Shown here: piece by piece, positions 5,511 through 5,526 of the stretch | Position numbering within the stretch: the stretch's first letter is position 1 | How the letters are laid out: the number at the start of each line of letters is the position of its first letter | Assembly: GCA_031255235.1 (NCBI GenBank) | Contig: JAIRSX010000084.1 | Span: forward strand, 1-5,526 | Source of the DNA: Rickettsiales bacterium | GTDB lineage: Bacteria; Pseudomonadota; Alphaproteobacteria; Rickettsiales; UBA1997 | Reading direction: 5' to 3' | Length of the DNA stretch: 5,526 nucleotides | Notes under the pieces: model-generated | Told to the model about the DNA's origin: nothing | The model's input: only the letters and a program-made list of their open reading frames with translations | The model's database searches: none | Translations under genes and position numbers: made by a program

Positions 5511-5526
5511 ACCAAGAAACTAACCC
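5507..5526 (+). CDS. Start of the next gene, probable next virion protein (cut by window end)
   Basis: ATG at 5507 overlaps the previous gene's TGA in an ATGA junction and stays open to the window edge, reading M-N-Q-E-T-N. There is no Shine-Dalgarno just upstream, so translation would be coupled to the gene before it. If the order follows T7, this would be the large gp16-like internal virion protein, often carrying a lytic transglycosylase domain. Too little is visible to tell. Confidence 0.5.

Overview
The window reads as an AT-rich piece of a tailed-phage (or prophage) genome, with every supportable gene on the + strand. It carries part of a virion-structure and assembly region. The best fit is a podovirus of the broad T7-like type. 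The reasons are a modular tail fibre at the left, a scaffold-like capsid-assembly protein, and at the right a run of two genes plus a gene start whose sizes, order and spacing recall T7 genes 14-15-16, the internal virion (ejection) proteins. Clear Shine-Dalgarno sequences precede most genes, so the host is SD-using. The fibre repeats are of a kind common in phages of Gram-negative enteric bacteria, so a Gram-negative, low-GC or gut-associated host is plausible. The host cannot be named from this sequence.

Layout. 2-1006 is the 3' part of a tail fibre gene that runs in from the left edge; it is visibly more GC-rich than everything after it. 1007-1143 is the only sizeable gap; it holds an extended -10 promoter candidate and a second TATAAT box. 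From 1144 a compact operon starts: a scaffold-like protein (1144-1965), an unrecognised coiled-coil protein with a TTG start (1983-2690), a two-helix holin-like membrane protein (2693-2890), an unrecognised 113-residue protein (2892-3233), a gp14-like small internal virion protein (3273-3821), a gp15-like helical internal virion protein (3837-5510), and the first codons of another gene (5507 onward) that overlaps the previous stop by ATGA.

How they may work together (inference). The scaffold would shape the capsid, the gp14/15/16-like proteins would sit inside the head and form the DNA-ejection conduit across the host envelope, the fibre would bind the host, and the holin would time lysis. 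No major capsid, portal, tail-tube, terminase or endolysin gene lies in the window. A capsid gene would normally follow a scaffold gene, so the gene order is shuffled relative to T7. I see no defence system, CRISPR array, tRNA, insertion sequence or attachment site. The less ordinary points are the unidentified genes within the operon, the fibre/operon mosaic boundary, and the SD-less start of the first operon gene.
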